From positions 11,992,095-12,056,094 of the forward strand of contig OZ038439.1 in NCBI GenBank assembly GCA_964036275.1: DNA of 64,000 nt. Reading direction: 5' to 3'. Below the pieces are notes generated by a model that did not search any database, was not told where the DNA came from, and saw only the letters and a list, made by a program, of their open reading frames with translations. The first letter of the stretch is position 1. The number at the start of each line of letters is the position of its first letter. Positions 37,857 through 49,280 of this stretch are shown here, piece by piece. A program made the position numbers and the translations under genes. Source of the stretch: Litoditis marina. Lineage: Eukaryota; Nematoda; Chromadorea; Rhabditida; Rhabditidae.

Positions 37857-39576
37857 AGCGTTCTATCTTTTTACCTCTCTAAGTTTTCCTGCTAACCTTG
37901 CTCACCCGTGAAGACTGGTGTTAGTATGTTCTTGTTGTTGTATTGTGAGCAATTTTTTCACATTCATATTGGTAACACATGAACACAAAAACATTTTTGT
38001 ACTCGTATTTGTTGTCGTGGTTGATGTGGTTTCAATCAGCACATTTTGTGAATATCAATTTATTTCATCATTTATCTACATACAAGTATGTGAATAATTT
38101 TTGCCATTTTGCCATTAGCAATGCCATGTTTAGTCATTCTTCGTCAGAAGATGGTGGTAAGTCTTCTCGTCCTGTTTTTCAACTTCTCAGAGGGATTCAA
38201 CTGATGATGACCCAACCCCCTGAGAACAATACCAAAATCGTCTTGAATCAGGGTCGAACTGATTTTGAGTGGCACCTTTCACTAAGCACATATTTCCATA
38301 ATATGTGATTAAAGTTGAAGGATCACCTTCGCCTAAGTAGAGCCGCGCCCGCCTGGTATATCAAACAAACGATTGACAACGTTCATAAACTCCTTTGTTG
38401 GTAGGCTCAATAAGTTGTTTCGCCGTGAACAATTGATTGAACCAACTGTGAGTCCACTCAAATCGTTGAAGGGAGTTTTTTCATGACGCTATATGTAATC
38501 GTGTTGATAAACATAGCCACTAGTCGCTTGATCTGATTAAAATTACCGTTTATTACTGGACTATTAATGAGATTATTACGGATGAAACAGACATCTTCGG
38601 TCAGCTTGATACTGAGTCCAGTCACAAAAATCACTGTTTTCTACACCAACGTTTGTTTGTCACATTTGATACACCAACGTTGGTTTTCCAGAACAGTAGT
38701 ATTTCGAACTGAATGGAAGACTCCTGGTAGCAATCCTTCAAAACCTCATGAGATATTTCATAAACCATATGGCACCAATCTCTGACAAGATTCTTCAGCA
38801 AATCAGAAAATTACAGCAAATTTCACCAAGTTTCTGTCAAATTGGTGTCTTTCACGTTCAAATGGTTATGGGACATAAGAACCTAGTCTAGCCTTATTCA
38901 GTCTATTCAAAACGTCACGTGGGTTTGAAGTTTGCTACGTTGATTAAAAAATTTATTTGTTTATAATTTAGCAGAATGGTCCCGAAACTGTTTGGCATTG
39001 TTGCATTTGTCTTGTTTGGCACCTCCACCTCATACTTTGTCTGTGTACGGTGGACAAACAATGATAAACGTCTTGATAAGATGTGATAAAGCATTGACGT
39101 TTCCGAACGTTCCGCCTAAACATTGATATCTAGGTTGTTGTATAACTTCTGGGTTCCTTTTTCTGCTACTGTTTTCGAGCGAAGAAAATGGTTTCGAGTC
39201 GGTTTGATAGCTAACCGTTCTCTTTGATGCCACTTTGCAGCTTGCATCTTCAATTTGTGAGATCACACACGTACGCAGTGAATTATGACAGTATCGCTTC
39301 TGAGCTTCGTTGTCTTGGTGGACCGAACTTACGTTGTGTTCATACGAATGTGAGTCACACTCGATGGTGGGAAACCAACAATGAACAGAAATTCTGAGTA
39401 CCTTTTACGTGAATTCACCGGTAAATCTATACTATAGCAGTCAGAGTGAATCTAAGCAATGTCGGAAGTCTTTTATTCACTGAGATACATGTTGAATACA
39501 AACAAAAAATAACTAAGGTGATATCAGCCTACTGAGATCACACTTTATCAACCCCTTTGATCAAAATATTAATACA
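37857..39576. other. Spacer between convergent genes A and B
   Basis: It holds the second copy of the repeat at 30535 (38110-38305) and AT-rich sequence. Short frames (for example 39030-39266) are not supported by splice signals. Nothing else is recognised. Confidence 0.6.
38110..38305. repeat. Dispersed repeat with CTCAGAGG..CCTGAGAA, copy 2
   Basis: Shares GATTCAACTGATGATGACCC and CGTCTTGAATCAGG with 30535-30720. Confidence 0.7.
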
Positions 39577-42500
39577 TTATAGACCACCACATACTTTTTC
39601 GATGATGGGCTCAGTTAGCTTCTTGCCGTGAGGTGTTAAATGGACTCCCTGTGAAAAGTAAGCTAGCCCGTTCAAATCGTTAAAAAAGAGAAATTTTCCC
39701 CTTTTCATGAATGAAGGCATGAAATCAATAAGCTCGCATTTACGACATGTCTTCGTGATTTTTTGGATTCGACTTCTGGCCAAACGCCAATCCTCTCCGC
39801 TATCCACGTCTGCCTGAAAAAATTGTCTATTACAGAAAACAATTATGTGTTCATGTCTCTGTTTATATCTGAGAGAACATAAGTTTTCATTTTTTCACGC
39901 AACAACGGCACATAAGAAAAGAGTAAATGCTCCAACCAACTCCGCACACTGACGTTTCGCCAATGTCACTGGATCGATTGAGCATTTGATAAACGTTAAC
40001 TGTCATAGACATTAATTTTTTTCCTCTCTTCGTCTGAGTCTACGGCGCCCGCATTGTCTACGCTAATTTGTAATTAACAGCCAGCCTATGGTCTGAGTGC
40101 AGAACAGTGAGTTCGCAGACAAGAAACTCTGTGTCTCTCTGACCTGCACACTCTCTAGCCCAGGCAAAAGTTGCTGGGCATTTTCAGTTGAGAATAGTCC
40201 GAAAACCAGATAACTACCTGCGGTATAAGTTTTCCAGCCTTCACCGCTTTGTTGAGCTTGGTGAGAATTTGGTCATTGTTTCTGGGCATTGCGTCGAGAA
40301 TGAAAATCTTTTCCTTCACCAAGTTTTCATACTCTTTCAATCTGGCTATTCCATTCTCCACCATGACATCTTTTGTGCTGTTTTTCAGACGGGGAACGAA
40401 CAAATCGACATGTCTGCAACTATGCAATTAGTTCAATCTCACAGACCTGTTTCCAAAGCAGATCTACATGGTCATTATCTGTTAGGTTTGTGGTTTGGTC
40501 CCGTTACTTTTCGGTCGACATTCAGAAATCATGGCGTAAATCGAGATCAACAAAACGCACTAGAACAATTTTTTAAGAACCTTTTGTTGGGTAGAGGGGT
40601 CGAAAACCATTCTAAGTGTGTGTTATACAATTTTCTGTAAGATGATGTATCAAAGATAGAACAACGTGGGTTTCCCAGACTAGACGGGAAATTTATGAAT
40701 CTCAACACGAGAACCTAGAGAGCGTTTACTGTGAGTTAAATGATTTGTTTTGAAGCGCGAGGTAATGCATTTCGCTTTGTTCAGTGATAGAGAAATAACA
40801 ACCTATTATACTCTGTTTCACCATTCGATGTCCTCCTACAGTAATCCGTCAATTATTCAGGATTTTTTTTCCAATGATCAATTCTTTATTTTGCTCTCAA
40901 ACTTTCAGAGTTTGTAGTAGTATAGGTTTAGAAAATACTACCAAAATTTGGAGGAAAACCAAACACGTCAACATACCAAACATTAAACTGGAAGTTTGAG
41001 AATATTACTGAGGACGGTTATAAGTGGGTGGAACAAACTATACCTGAACATCATGAAGAGTATATCTGGTTTGTCTTCTTTAACGTACTCCAGTAGTTTC
41101 TTGTACTGCACACCGCAACTGTTCGCCTTGCAACACGATTTCGTCACCACCAGTCCCTCGCACGCTGAATTGTGCGTTGAAAAGTTTTGATCTTTCAGAG
41201 TACGTAAGCTAGAACATCCCGGCACCTTAATCCCATCCTGCCTCTCCTCAAACCTACGCTATTTCTCTGCTCTTACATCCCGCCGGGATGTAAGAGACGA
41301 GAAATAGTGAGGCAGAGCGAGAGACGCAGGATGGGATAAAGGTGCCGGGACCGTCTAGCATACGTATACAGCAGTTGAACTACACTGTCAAACGGGCTCA
41401 CGAAAACTGATATCGATTTGCAAATTTGCTCGTAAATTATAGGTCACCGAGATAATAACGAAAAACTGGGAAAAGGTAACTGAGAAAATGTTGACTTGGT
41501 AATCTTGAAGTATATTCTGAGTGTCTTTTCATAATAGAGCAAAGTTCATACTCAATTGTTATGTACATACTACGGAATTTCGCCCACTGCCGACGCGTTA
41601 CGCTACGCACCTTTGATTCAGTCTATGCGGGCGGGCCGCTCAACTGAATAAAACAAACTAGTAGGTAAAGTTTTCCTTGCAAAGTTTTGTTTGCTTGAGT
41701 ATGGTGGCTACGACTAACATTGGATTGGATCTGTCAAAATCGTACGGTGAAGGCACAAAAGTGAGTGCAAGAGAACAAAGTTGGATGTTTACTGTGGAAT
41801 TCTCCGTGGCAGCGTGAGATCAACTGCAAACATACCACCGGGAGAGAACATTGTCATTCGTGCCGCCTTATTTTGACATTTGTCATAAATTGTCGGAGCA
41901 TTGTTGGCGGCCCAGCTATTTCCAATGATCATGATTTTCTTTGTGCCATTTTCGAGACCCTGAAAGCAGTTCTGATATTCCGAATGTCATGCGAGATCGT
42001 AAACATAAGGTTTTCAAAGGTCGAGAGCGTGGAGGTTTTTGGGTGTGTTGGGTTCATGAAATAGTCATGGAAACTGAACCGCTTGATTTATCCACCTTTT
42101 TTTTCCATATTTCATCCAGTTCAGTTTCAACGACTAATCGTGTCTATGTTTGCGCTCGTTCTAGAATACAGTCGAATGGAACAACTCAAGAATTATTGGA
42201 GTCGATAATTTTCGAATACAAAACGGAATGCTATACGTACCTCAAACTCACACCAGTGGTTCATGCTAACAGGTTTATTATTCTTGTCTTTACAGTTGGA
42301 AATGTACACGGTGAATTTTTCCTTGCCCGCAATTTTGTTGTTTAGCTCGAGGACTTTTTCTGAAAATTGAAAGTGTTAATGAAAGCCACTGACTGTCGTA
42401 AAATACTGCGCACAAGACGCAAGATGTTGTTTAGGTAGCGGAACGTCATATGTACTTTGATGAATTTGTTGTTGGGTAGAATGTTTGTATTTCAGAACTA

Positions 42501-45500
42501 CTAATTCAAATGAGTTAGATCATTTATTGTTAGTGACCAACTTTGCGTTGTAGTTTGAGAAAAAGTTATGAGATCAAACTACAAATACAGTTGGATAGGA
42601 CAGAGCACATCGTATCGGCTAGCATGTGGAAACTCGAACGCTATCGCGCGCAGCGAGGAGCGCTGCGCAGACAAGTTTTCGATCACAACATTGCGGACTT
42701 TTAAAAGTAGTGTTATGCCATTTCTCAAAAACTCCTGAACGGATTTTTGAGCTTTTGATAGAGAGAGATAGAGGAGGAAAGGCTGTATCATTGTGCTAAT
42801 CCATATTTGATGTGCGACTAGTGATCTACAGTTATTCTGAAAATCGTCTCGCGAAAATGTCTCCCAACAGCGGCCGCGCGCGCGGCGCGGCGGCCGCAAA
42901 ACCGACAAATTCCGATTTGTCTGAAATTTGGAATATAGCTAGGAACAGCATATTTATGAGTACATCTAAAATTTTGGACCAATCGGTAAACATTGAAACA
43001 TTTGATGGCCCTGGGAACATTGCTCGTAGCTGCTTTGACAATTACTTCTGGATGTGTGGAGTGTGCGCAGTGAGCTGTTGTTTCGCTTTTTGGTAGTTTA
43101 GATAGATTAAAATCAATTGGAAAAGCAATTGTGTTAATCTGTAGAGGTCCAGACTCCACAAAAAAGGTTAATCGAGCAAAAACAAAGTGATGTCTAGGAA
43201 GGGATTCAAACCCTCGGCCTACTAGGCTGTAGTGCGCTGCTTAGCCGACTGAACCAAATCGGGACTGAAAAACAATGAAATGGACCCACACGTGCGTTGC
43301 CCGAAATCAAGGATTGATTATGATTTGAAAGAGAAAGCTTACTAACCGAACTTGTAACGCAGTTGATGTTCTGCAAATCAAATTAGTATTAATTTTTAAG
43401 TTGAAAGAACCTTCGAAAAGCCATAATTGATTAGATCTTCATTATTTGCTATCTATTGATTCATTATTTCCTTCGGAAATATAGAAAATGAGGGACGATT
43501 AGCTTTTAAGATTGAACTGCATGGAATATGGAAAACGAGGACAGTAACTCAAGTGGGAAATTAAACACTCTGATTCGAAAAATAAGTGATAAATCTTTGA
43601 GAAAATTCGGCTTACACTAAAAACGTATCTGAAACTATAAGCAGCTATACTGTCAGTCAATCGCACAGTCAAATGAAACATGTGAAACACAGCAGAACTC
43701 GAAAACGTGATACGACAAAGTTTCCTCATTAGAATGCTAACTTCATGTGAATATTCAATAAACTTCTAGTGTACTCTGTTCTGTTAACAGTTTTGAATCA
43801 GTGATAAGAAATTGTCATATTCGGACGTTTCATCTAATGTTTGTTTGCTGCAAGTTCTTTTTCAGTAGAAAATCAAGATGTTTTTGACCCATGAAAATTG
43901 CGAGATTAGATTTTTCATTTCCCTCTTGAGTAATTGTCCTCCTTTTCTATATTCCATGCAGTTCAGTCTCAAAAGCTAATCGTCTCTCACTTTACATCGT
44001 TGTCTATACAAATATACATTATGGTTCAAATATCCAGGTTTCACGTGACAATGTCGCAAATCCTTAATGTTTTGTAACGGCTTTAAATGACTGAAGTAGT
44101 CTAGTGGAAAGACATGAAATACAGTCATTTCAACTTTAGATTGCATACTTGAATTCGATATCACCAAAGGGCCAAAGCACGCCACTACAGTGTATGTCGC
44201 TCTATCACTTTCCCCGGCGAATTCACTCGCGAACCGGTACTTCCCGAACCAAACCGCGAACCGGTCACTGGAGAACCGAACCGAACCGCCTGAACCGACC
44301 GAACCGACATTCTAAACCATTCGGTTCTCCAGTGAAAGGTTCGAACCAAACCGACACTGAGCATGATTTAAACAAACAAGTCGTATACAATGTAAAATTG
44401 GTGAATACCGGTTTGGTTCGAAGCATTTACTGGAGAACCGATCCGTTCCGAATGACGGTTCGGTCGGTTTGGTTCGGTTCTCCAGTGACCGGTTCGCGGT
44501 TTGCTCCGGGAATGACCCGGTTCTCAGTGAATTGGTCTACTTTCCCGCTTTTTTCTAGATTCATCCCATTGCTTTTCGATGGAAATGGGTAACTTTAGGT
44601 TTGCATCAAGTTCAAACAACAGTTCAGCTATGACAATCCTTTGGATAGATATACTGTCAGTCAATTGCACAGTCACGTGAAACATGTTAAACACAGCAGA
44701 GCTCAGAAACGTGCAATGACAACGTGCACGATACCTCATTAGAATGCCAACTTCACGTGACTATTCAATTTACTGTTAGTATAACACTGTTTGAATGAGT
44801 GAACGAGAGAAATGTTTAACCTTTCGTCCAGTTTCCTTCTCCGTTTCGAAGGTCTGCCATGAGATCGTCCGTTGAGTTGAGCGTGTCGGGTAACAATAAA
44901 CTAAGACAACATAAATACAGTCCCAATAAGAGAATGAATATTTGTCGCTGACTCAACGTGAGGTAAAATTTCTCATAGGTCTCCGTCAGTATAACTCCAA
45001 GAACAATCGAGAATACCAACCCAGTGTAAAGGACTGAAATACAAAGGCGATAAAGTTGAAATTCATCACTATTTCAGGAACAAGTAGGAAAATCTGAATC
45101 ATGAAGTTTAGTGGGTTTATTCTTCAAAGTTGGGCTGAGATGGCTTTATAGTGAGTGTCAAATTTATAAATTTCTGTCTCTCGCCAGAATCGAACCTGCG
45201 ATCAAAAATTTCGTAGCAGGGCGCTAACCAGTGCGCTATTAGAGCACATAACTGGCAAGCTTTGGAGTCGAAGTATGTGCATACACAGCGGAAAGTGAGA
45301 CATACAGTATCCTCCGCCTTCCCGATGGCAACGACTATACATTATTAGAATGCCATCACAGTTGCTCCTTGGATACACAACCAGCTATAAAGCGGATAAG
45401 TTCCGTAAAATCGTTGAAACGGTGAAAATTAGCTCACCATTAAAAGTGTAATCTTGAGAATGTTGCTTGCAATAAGAATATATGGGCCAATGTACAAGAT

Positions 45501-48500
45501 AAACGGCATACGATATATCACCCAAGTAGCAGATTGGTTTATTCGACACCAAGATGTTTTGTACACTGGATCCGGCCATCATCATTGCTACAGTTTGTAA
45601 GGTTATTAAAACTCTGAAAAATATTTTAATTTCACCACCCTAAAGACAATCATGCTAAATGACGTAACAGTACGTGATCCATTTTTCTACGTACACCACT
45701 AACCATTATGACCATCAATTGTGTCACTAAAATCTAAGATCGTGGTGTCTAAGAAAAATCAATGCTATCGATTTATTGATTTTTTAGGGCCTTAAGTTGT
45801 AGAGCAGAATTTTGGAGATACTGCAAAGCCTGTCTATTGAAGATGAAAGTTTTCATCGAGCGCTTTTTGCCGGAATCAAATGAATACATGAATGGTCTGA
45901 AGGACAAAGTCGAGTGAAAGGATGTGTCGGACTTAGTTTCAGGTCAATATTTGACAAATTCTGCACAGGTTCATGATCTTCCGTCTTGAATTTGGAAATT
46001 CAGTTGTGAAACTTAGTGCACGACGCGATATCCCTTATCATGTTGTAAGAAAAGTGAAATTTGAAAATATCAACTTCCGAAGTCATACCTCAACAATAGA
46101 TCGGTGATTCTGACAGGAAAAAAAGTCATTAGAAGTGTTGTCAAGCAGCAGGCCCCCAATAAATTGCTCAACATTTTGGAATTCTTCGTGCCTGGAAATG
46201 AAGCTCAAACCTTCATCATTCTTAAAAATATATTTCATCTTGAGCAAAAACATTGCCACAACGTCACAACATTTCTCACATTGAGAAAGCAATAATGACT
46301 TTGTGGTTTGGATGACATTGAAATTTATCGATTTTTCTATGTTTTTAGCCTTCAGCTCTATACCGACGCTTCTTATTAAGCTATAGCCAAAATCGGATAT
46401 GAAGTCAGACTCATGCTATTCTGAAATTAACAGTTTGTCAGTCTATCTGTACAATGGTAATGAAATGAACACTACTCACGTTTCTCTGATGAAGAGGCGT
46501 TTTGTTCCAAGTCCATTTTTGTATTCTTTGCCAATTTATTCACATTTTCCGAAGTCAAAAATGCAAAAATTCCTAAATAATATATAATTATCACTTGCAT
46601 TAATTTGAATCCTGTGAAACAAAGATATAATTATTCACAGAAAAATCGTTTTTTTTTCAGTAGGAGAAATTTGTGTGAAATTGTCAGTTTTTTTGGTTAT
46701 GTTCGATCTAGTACAAGGGTGGTTAATAAACGTCGGTATTCGAAATTCGGGAGGGAAAAAGATGAGTTAAGTTCGAAGCCAACTCGGATTTCTGATTTGT
46801 CAAAATCACCGTTTGCAAAAGCGAGTTTAACCACCTATATATACACCTCAATAAGTTCAAGACTGGTCTGCTAGACGTGTTGATCATAATCTGCCCACAG
46901 TTTGAAGAATTTGAGTTTGACGAACGAACCACTAAAAAACTGCCACAGACGCGCGAAAACGCTATTGAATGACGTATACTCGTCAGCCGTTGCGTGATAG
47001 TAGCCCGAACATGACACTGAAACGAACTATAGTCGTCGCCAACGGAAAGACTGGAGGGTAAGGTATATCTGACTCCGCTGAGTACGCAGACATGTCTTCG
47101 ATTCCAAAGCTTGCCGGTTATGTGCACCAATAGCGCAGTGCTCAGCGCTGTGCTACAAATATTTTGCTCGCAGGTTCGATTCCGACGAGGGACAAAAATA
47201 TATAAGTTTGGCACCCACTATGCGATGAAAGGTATTAAGTATATGCTTTTTTTTATAGATCGATTCTTGATAATCATAATCAATCAACCTGGTAATGTTC
47301 TATTCGGTCCATATGTTTACAACACGAAAGATTATCAACCGGAGTGGGAGTCTTCACTTTTTACACATAACTGACCAACAGCCGCAATAAAATAGCTTCT
47401 AAACTGAATCGGAATACGACGAAGAACAAAAAAGAATATCGGAACCAGCAAATAGAACTGCATCTCCACGGCCAATGACCAAGTATGAGCAAACGCATCC
47501 TCTGCCAGGGTCAACTGCAACCAAATGTTGTGTGTTTTAGTTGAAGCGGAATACTTACAGGTACACTGCCTCGTAAAAGATAACACATTTGAGCACGTAA
47601 ACCTTATTTGTAGTTTGTTTCTTTTCCATAGAAACCCATTGGCATCGTGCCAAGATTTTTATTTCCTAAAGAAAACATAAGTATTTACAAGACATTTCTC
47701 AGTTACGTGTTCTTTTGAAACTGGACAACCGCTAACAAAGATTCGCGGTTTTTTGAAAAACTCCAGAGTGGTGAATATTACTCAGAACGATTAGCGCCAC
47801 TTTTTGCAATTGACCAGCTACAAAAACGAGAGAGCATGCAGGTCAATGGCGCGCAGACAGGCCACGACAGTCTGCGTCTCTCTGACCTGCACACTCTCTC
47901 GTTTCGTTTTGCCAAATCTCAGTAGGAATGACCGGAACTATAAACATAATTGCGAAATGATCAATACACACTACACGATCGACTATAGGATTTATCGAAC
48001 CGTGGTGAACACCGTACCATCGATTTGGTAAGGGGCGGGGTCTGGGGTTATTTTAGGTTCTCACCAGTGCCAAATACTGTTTTTCCGGGTCGTCTCCTCT
48101 CAAATTAGTAGCAAAAAGCAGTGCTGCCCACGCAGAATCCGAGTTCTTCTCGAAAATTGTATCAGGAAATAAGAACAACAGCGATAGCAGAATAAATATT
48201 ATAACAAATATATAAAGAGGAATTATCCTCTTCACTCTACGATAATAGAAGGATTTGATTGACTCCGTATTTATTGCGTCTTCTTTGCTCAAAACCATTG
48301 CAATCAGAAATCCCGAAAGCACAAAAAACCTGAAAGTAAGATGAAGAAAAAAAACGTGAACATCATATCTCCTGTGTTTACCCTCAATAGAAGTTTTCAC
48401 GGTAAGAAAATATCGCTTCTTGGTTTCTATCTGCTTAGGTAGCTTGAAAATTATGTTTTCAAAGCTAGCTTATTTAAAAAAGGTGTAGGCAAGGTGCACG

Positions 48501-48747
48501 CTACTCAGAATTTTGCTATTCAGAAATAATTGTTACGTGTCGTGTGTGCAAATGGAAGAACCAAACAGATACAACCATATAGAGCAACCCTCCAGAATAC
48601 TTAATAAAGTAGAAATGTAAAATCAACTCACTGGTCCACTCCAATGTAACCATTCGGAAACTGTTTCGGAAAGAAGTGAAACAATAGAACTGCCAGAATT
48701 GCGAATCCCCGAATTCCTTGCAGATCTTTACGCTTGGCACTCGACAT
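39577..48747 (-). CDS. OAC-type O-acyltransferase with SGNH domain (gene B)
   Basis: Thirteen minus-strand exons join in frame to 662 residues: 48747-48632, 48329-48065, 47514-47376, 47016-46930, 46572-46480, 46191-46089, 45613-45438, 45033-44821, 42359-42241, 41959-41836, 41164-41044, 40413-40218, 39813-39577. Acyltransferase-3 part: KDLQGIRGFAILAVLLFH (His24), FFVLSGFLIAMVLS, YYRRVKRIIPLY, HTWSLAVEMQFYLLVP (His137), YLGDISYAVYLVHWP, about ten membrane segments. SGNH part: IIGNSWA (Ser452), ACEGL, DAMPR, and FSQGVHLTPHG, where His642 is present but the usual Asp three residues earlier is Gln639. Exon lengths equal those of gene C except exons 6, 8 and 9. The introns hold two TIR/tRNA-like elements, a MITE and a LINE piece. 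Probably a membrane acyltransferase of unknown substrate, with the SGNH activity uncertain. Confidence 0.92.
40800..40990 (-). mobile_element. LINE fragment in gene B intron 11
   Basis: On the minus strand the sequence GACGGATTACTGTAGGAGGA and GGTGAAACAGAGTATA matches the LINE at 49552-49600, and the adjoining TATGTTGACGTGTTTGG piece matches 49434-49450. It is a short 5'/middle fragment without an open frame. Confidence 0.65.
41200..41368. mobile_element. Palindromic MITE (GTAC..CTAG family), copy 3
   Basis: TACGTAAGCTAGAACATCCC at the left and GTCTAGCATACGTA at the right are inverted ends; the centre is ACATCCCGCCGGGATGT. It lies in gene B intron 10. Confidence 0.85.
42560..43185. other. 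Part of gene B intron 8 with a GC-rich island
   Basis: GCGCGCAGCGAGGAGCGC (42647) and GCGGCCGCGCGCGCGGCGCG (42871) stand in AT-rich DNA, the latter flanked by a second GCGGCCGC. Frames of about 110 codons cross this region on both strands but have no splice context. No gene is called. Confidence 0.45.
43189..43262 (-). repeat. tRNA-like sequence
   Basis: On the minus strand, GGTTCAGTCGGCTAAGCAGC recalls a tRNA D-arm/A box, and GAGGGTTTGAATCCCTTC forms a T-arm-like hairpin with a B box. The acceptor ends do not pair well, so it is probably a tRNA pseudogene or SINE head rather than a working tRNA. Confidence 0.4.
43650..43800. repeat. Dispersed repeat with GTGAAACAC, copy 2
   Basis: Shares CTGTCAGTCAATCGCACAGTC, ACACAGCAGAACTCG and CTCATTAGAATGCTAACTTC with the copies at 31448 and 44655. 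Lies in gene B intron 8. Confidence 0.65.
44221..44532. mobile_element. Fold-back element of CGAACCG / CGGTTCG words
   Basis: The left half is built from GAACCGAACCGAACC-like words and ACTGGAGAACC, the right half from their complements, with ends ATTCACT..AGTGAAT. It could form a long hairpin. A related but different fold-back lies at 51837-52082. Lies in gene B intron 8. Confidence 0.75.
44655..44800. repeat. Dispersed repeat with CACGTGAAACATGTT, copy 3
   Basis: Runs from CTGTCAGTCAATTGCACAG through GAAACATGTTAAACACAGC to CCTCATTAGAATGCC and CACGTGACTATTCAAT. It ends close to the 3' side of gene B exon 8. Confidence 0.7.
45147..45339 (-). mobile_element. TIR element with tRNA-like core, copy 2
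   Basis: Ends TATAGTGAGTGTC and GGCAACGACTATA. Minus strand: A-box-like TAGCGCACTGGTTAGCGC and B box GGTTCGATTCTGG at tRNA-like spacing. Lies in gene B intron 7, in the sense orientation of the gene. Confidence 0.85.
47028..47221 (+). mobile_element. TIR element with tRNA-like core, copy 3
   Basis: Ends TATAGTCGTCGCC and GGCACCCACTATG. Plus strand: A-box-like TAGCGCAGTGCTCAGCGC (47131) and B box GGTTCGATTCC (47173). It occupies gene B intron 3, ending only 11 bp from the exon 4 border, and leaves the CGTTTCAG acceptor intact. Gene C has the same acceptor without the element. Confidence 0.85.
47788..47935. repeat. Palindromic repeat with GACCTGCACACTCTCTCG, copy 1
   Basis: GACCAGCTACAAAAACGAGA and the inverse CTCTCTGACCTGCACACTCT flank a short centre. 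Relatives lie at 57752-57910 and 62690-62850, with a short piece at 40128. Lies in gene B intron 2. Confidence 0.7.
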
Positions 48748-48754
48748 CTGAACA
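48748..48754 (-). promoter_or_regulatory. Splice acceptor directly before gene B start
   Basis: On the minus strand TTGTTCAG abuts the ATG. Gene C has the same arrangement (GCTGTTCAG|ATG). It is either a spliced-leader site with no 5' UTR left or an ordinary 3' splice site with an upstream exon. Confidence 0.5.
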
Positions 48755-49272
48755 ATGATTGGTTTTCGAATACAGCAGCTGAATGGACTTGGGGTTTTTC
48801 TACATGTGATGAAGCAACGTGAAGATACTAGAGCATCAAATGTTCACCATGGTGTCTTCCGATAAAAATCTTCAATCCAGTTTACTTATAAATTTTGATA
48901 TGAAGTACGAAGACGTACTGATTAATTGACCAAAAACATCGTATAATCTGGATTTCTCAGGCTACCTTGGGCTTATTCAGTTTTGCATTCTTGTTCAAAG
49001 TTGCAAATTGCGTAGTTTGGTCGAACTTGTTTTTATCTGAATTGCAGAACGGATATTATTTATGCAATAACAACGAAAATTTCTGTTGAATCGATGCAGG
49101 TGAAATACTTTGAGCATTTCCGTCAGATAAATTATGTTCACAATCAAAAATTCATCATCAGACATTGAATATATTACTCTTACCGAAACAAACGCTCGAT
49201 TGAGAGAAAAGTGTGAATCAATATGTATTGCTTATAGCTTATCTCTTGCAGCTACATGTTGCTAACGTGTTT
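48755..49272. other. Spacer upstream of gene B
   Basis: No exon seen. The last 65 bp (from about 49209, GTGAATCAATATGTATTGC) match 61890-61950 and form the left part of the repeat into which the LINE inserted. Confidence 0.6.
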
Positions 49273-49280
49273 GTATAGTG

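Noticed and set aside
40188..40640. 150-codon plus-strand open frame
   Set aside because: It is antisense to exon 12 of gene B, which fits the family and the splice phases.
42812..43159. Open frames on both strands over the GC-rich island
   Set aside because: They lie in intron 8 of gene B and are explained by the GC-rich repeat; no splice context.
44149..44592. 147-codon open frame rich in Arg, Pro and Asn
   Set aside because: It is a translation of the CGAACCG fold-back element.
46723..47214. 163-codon minus-strand open frame
   Set aside because: It crosses gene B exon 4 in the wrong frame and the TIR/tRNA-like element.
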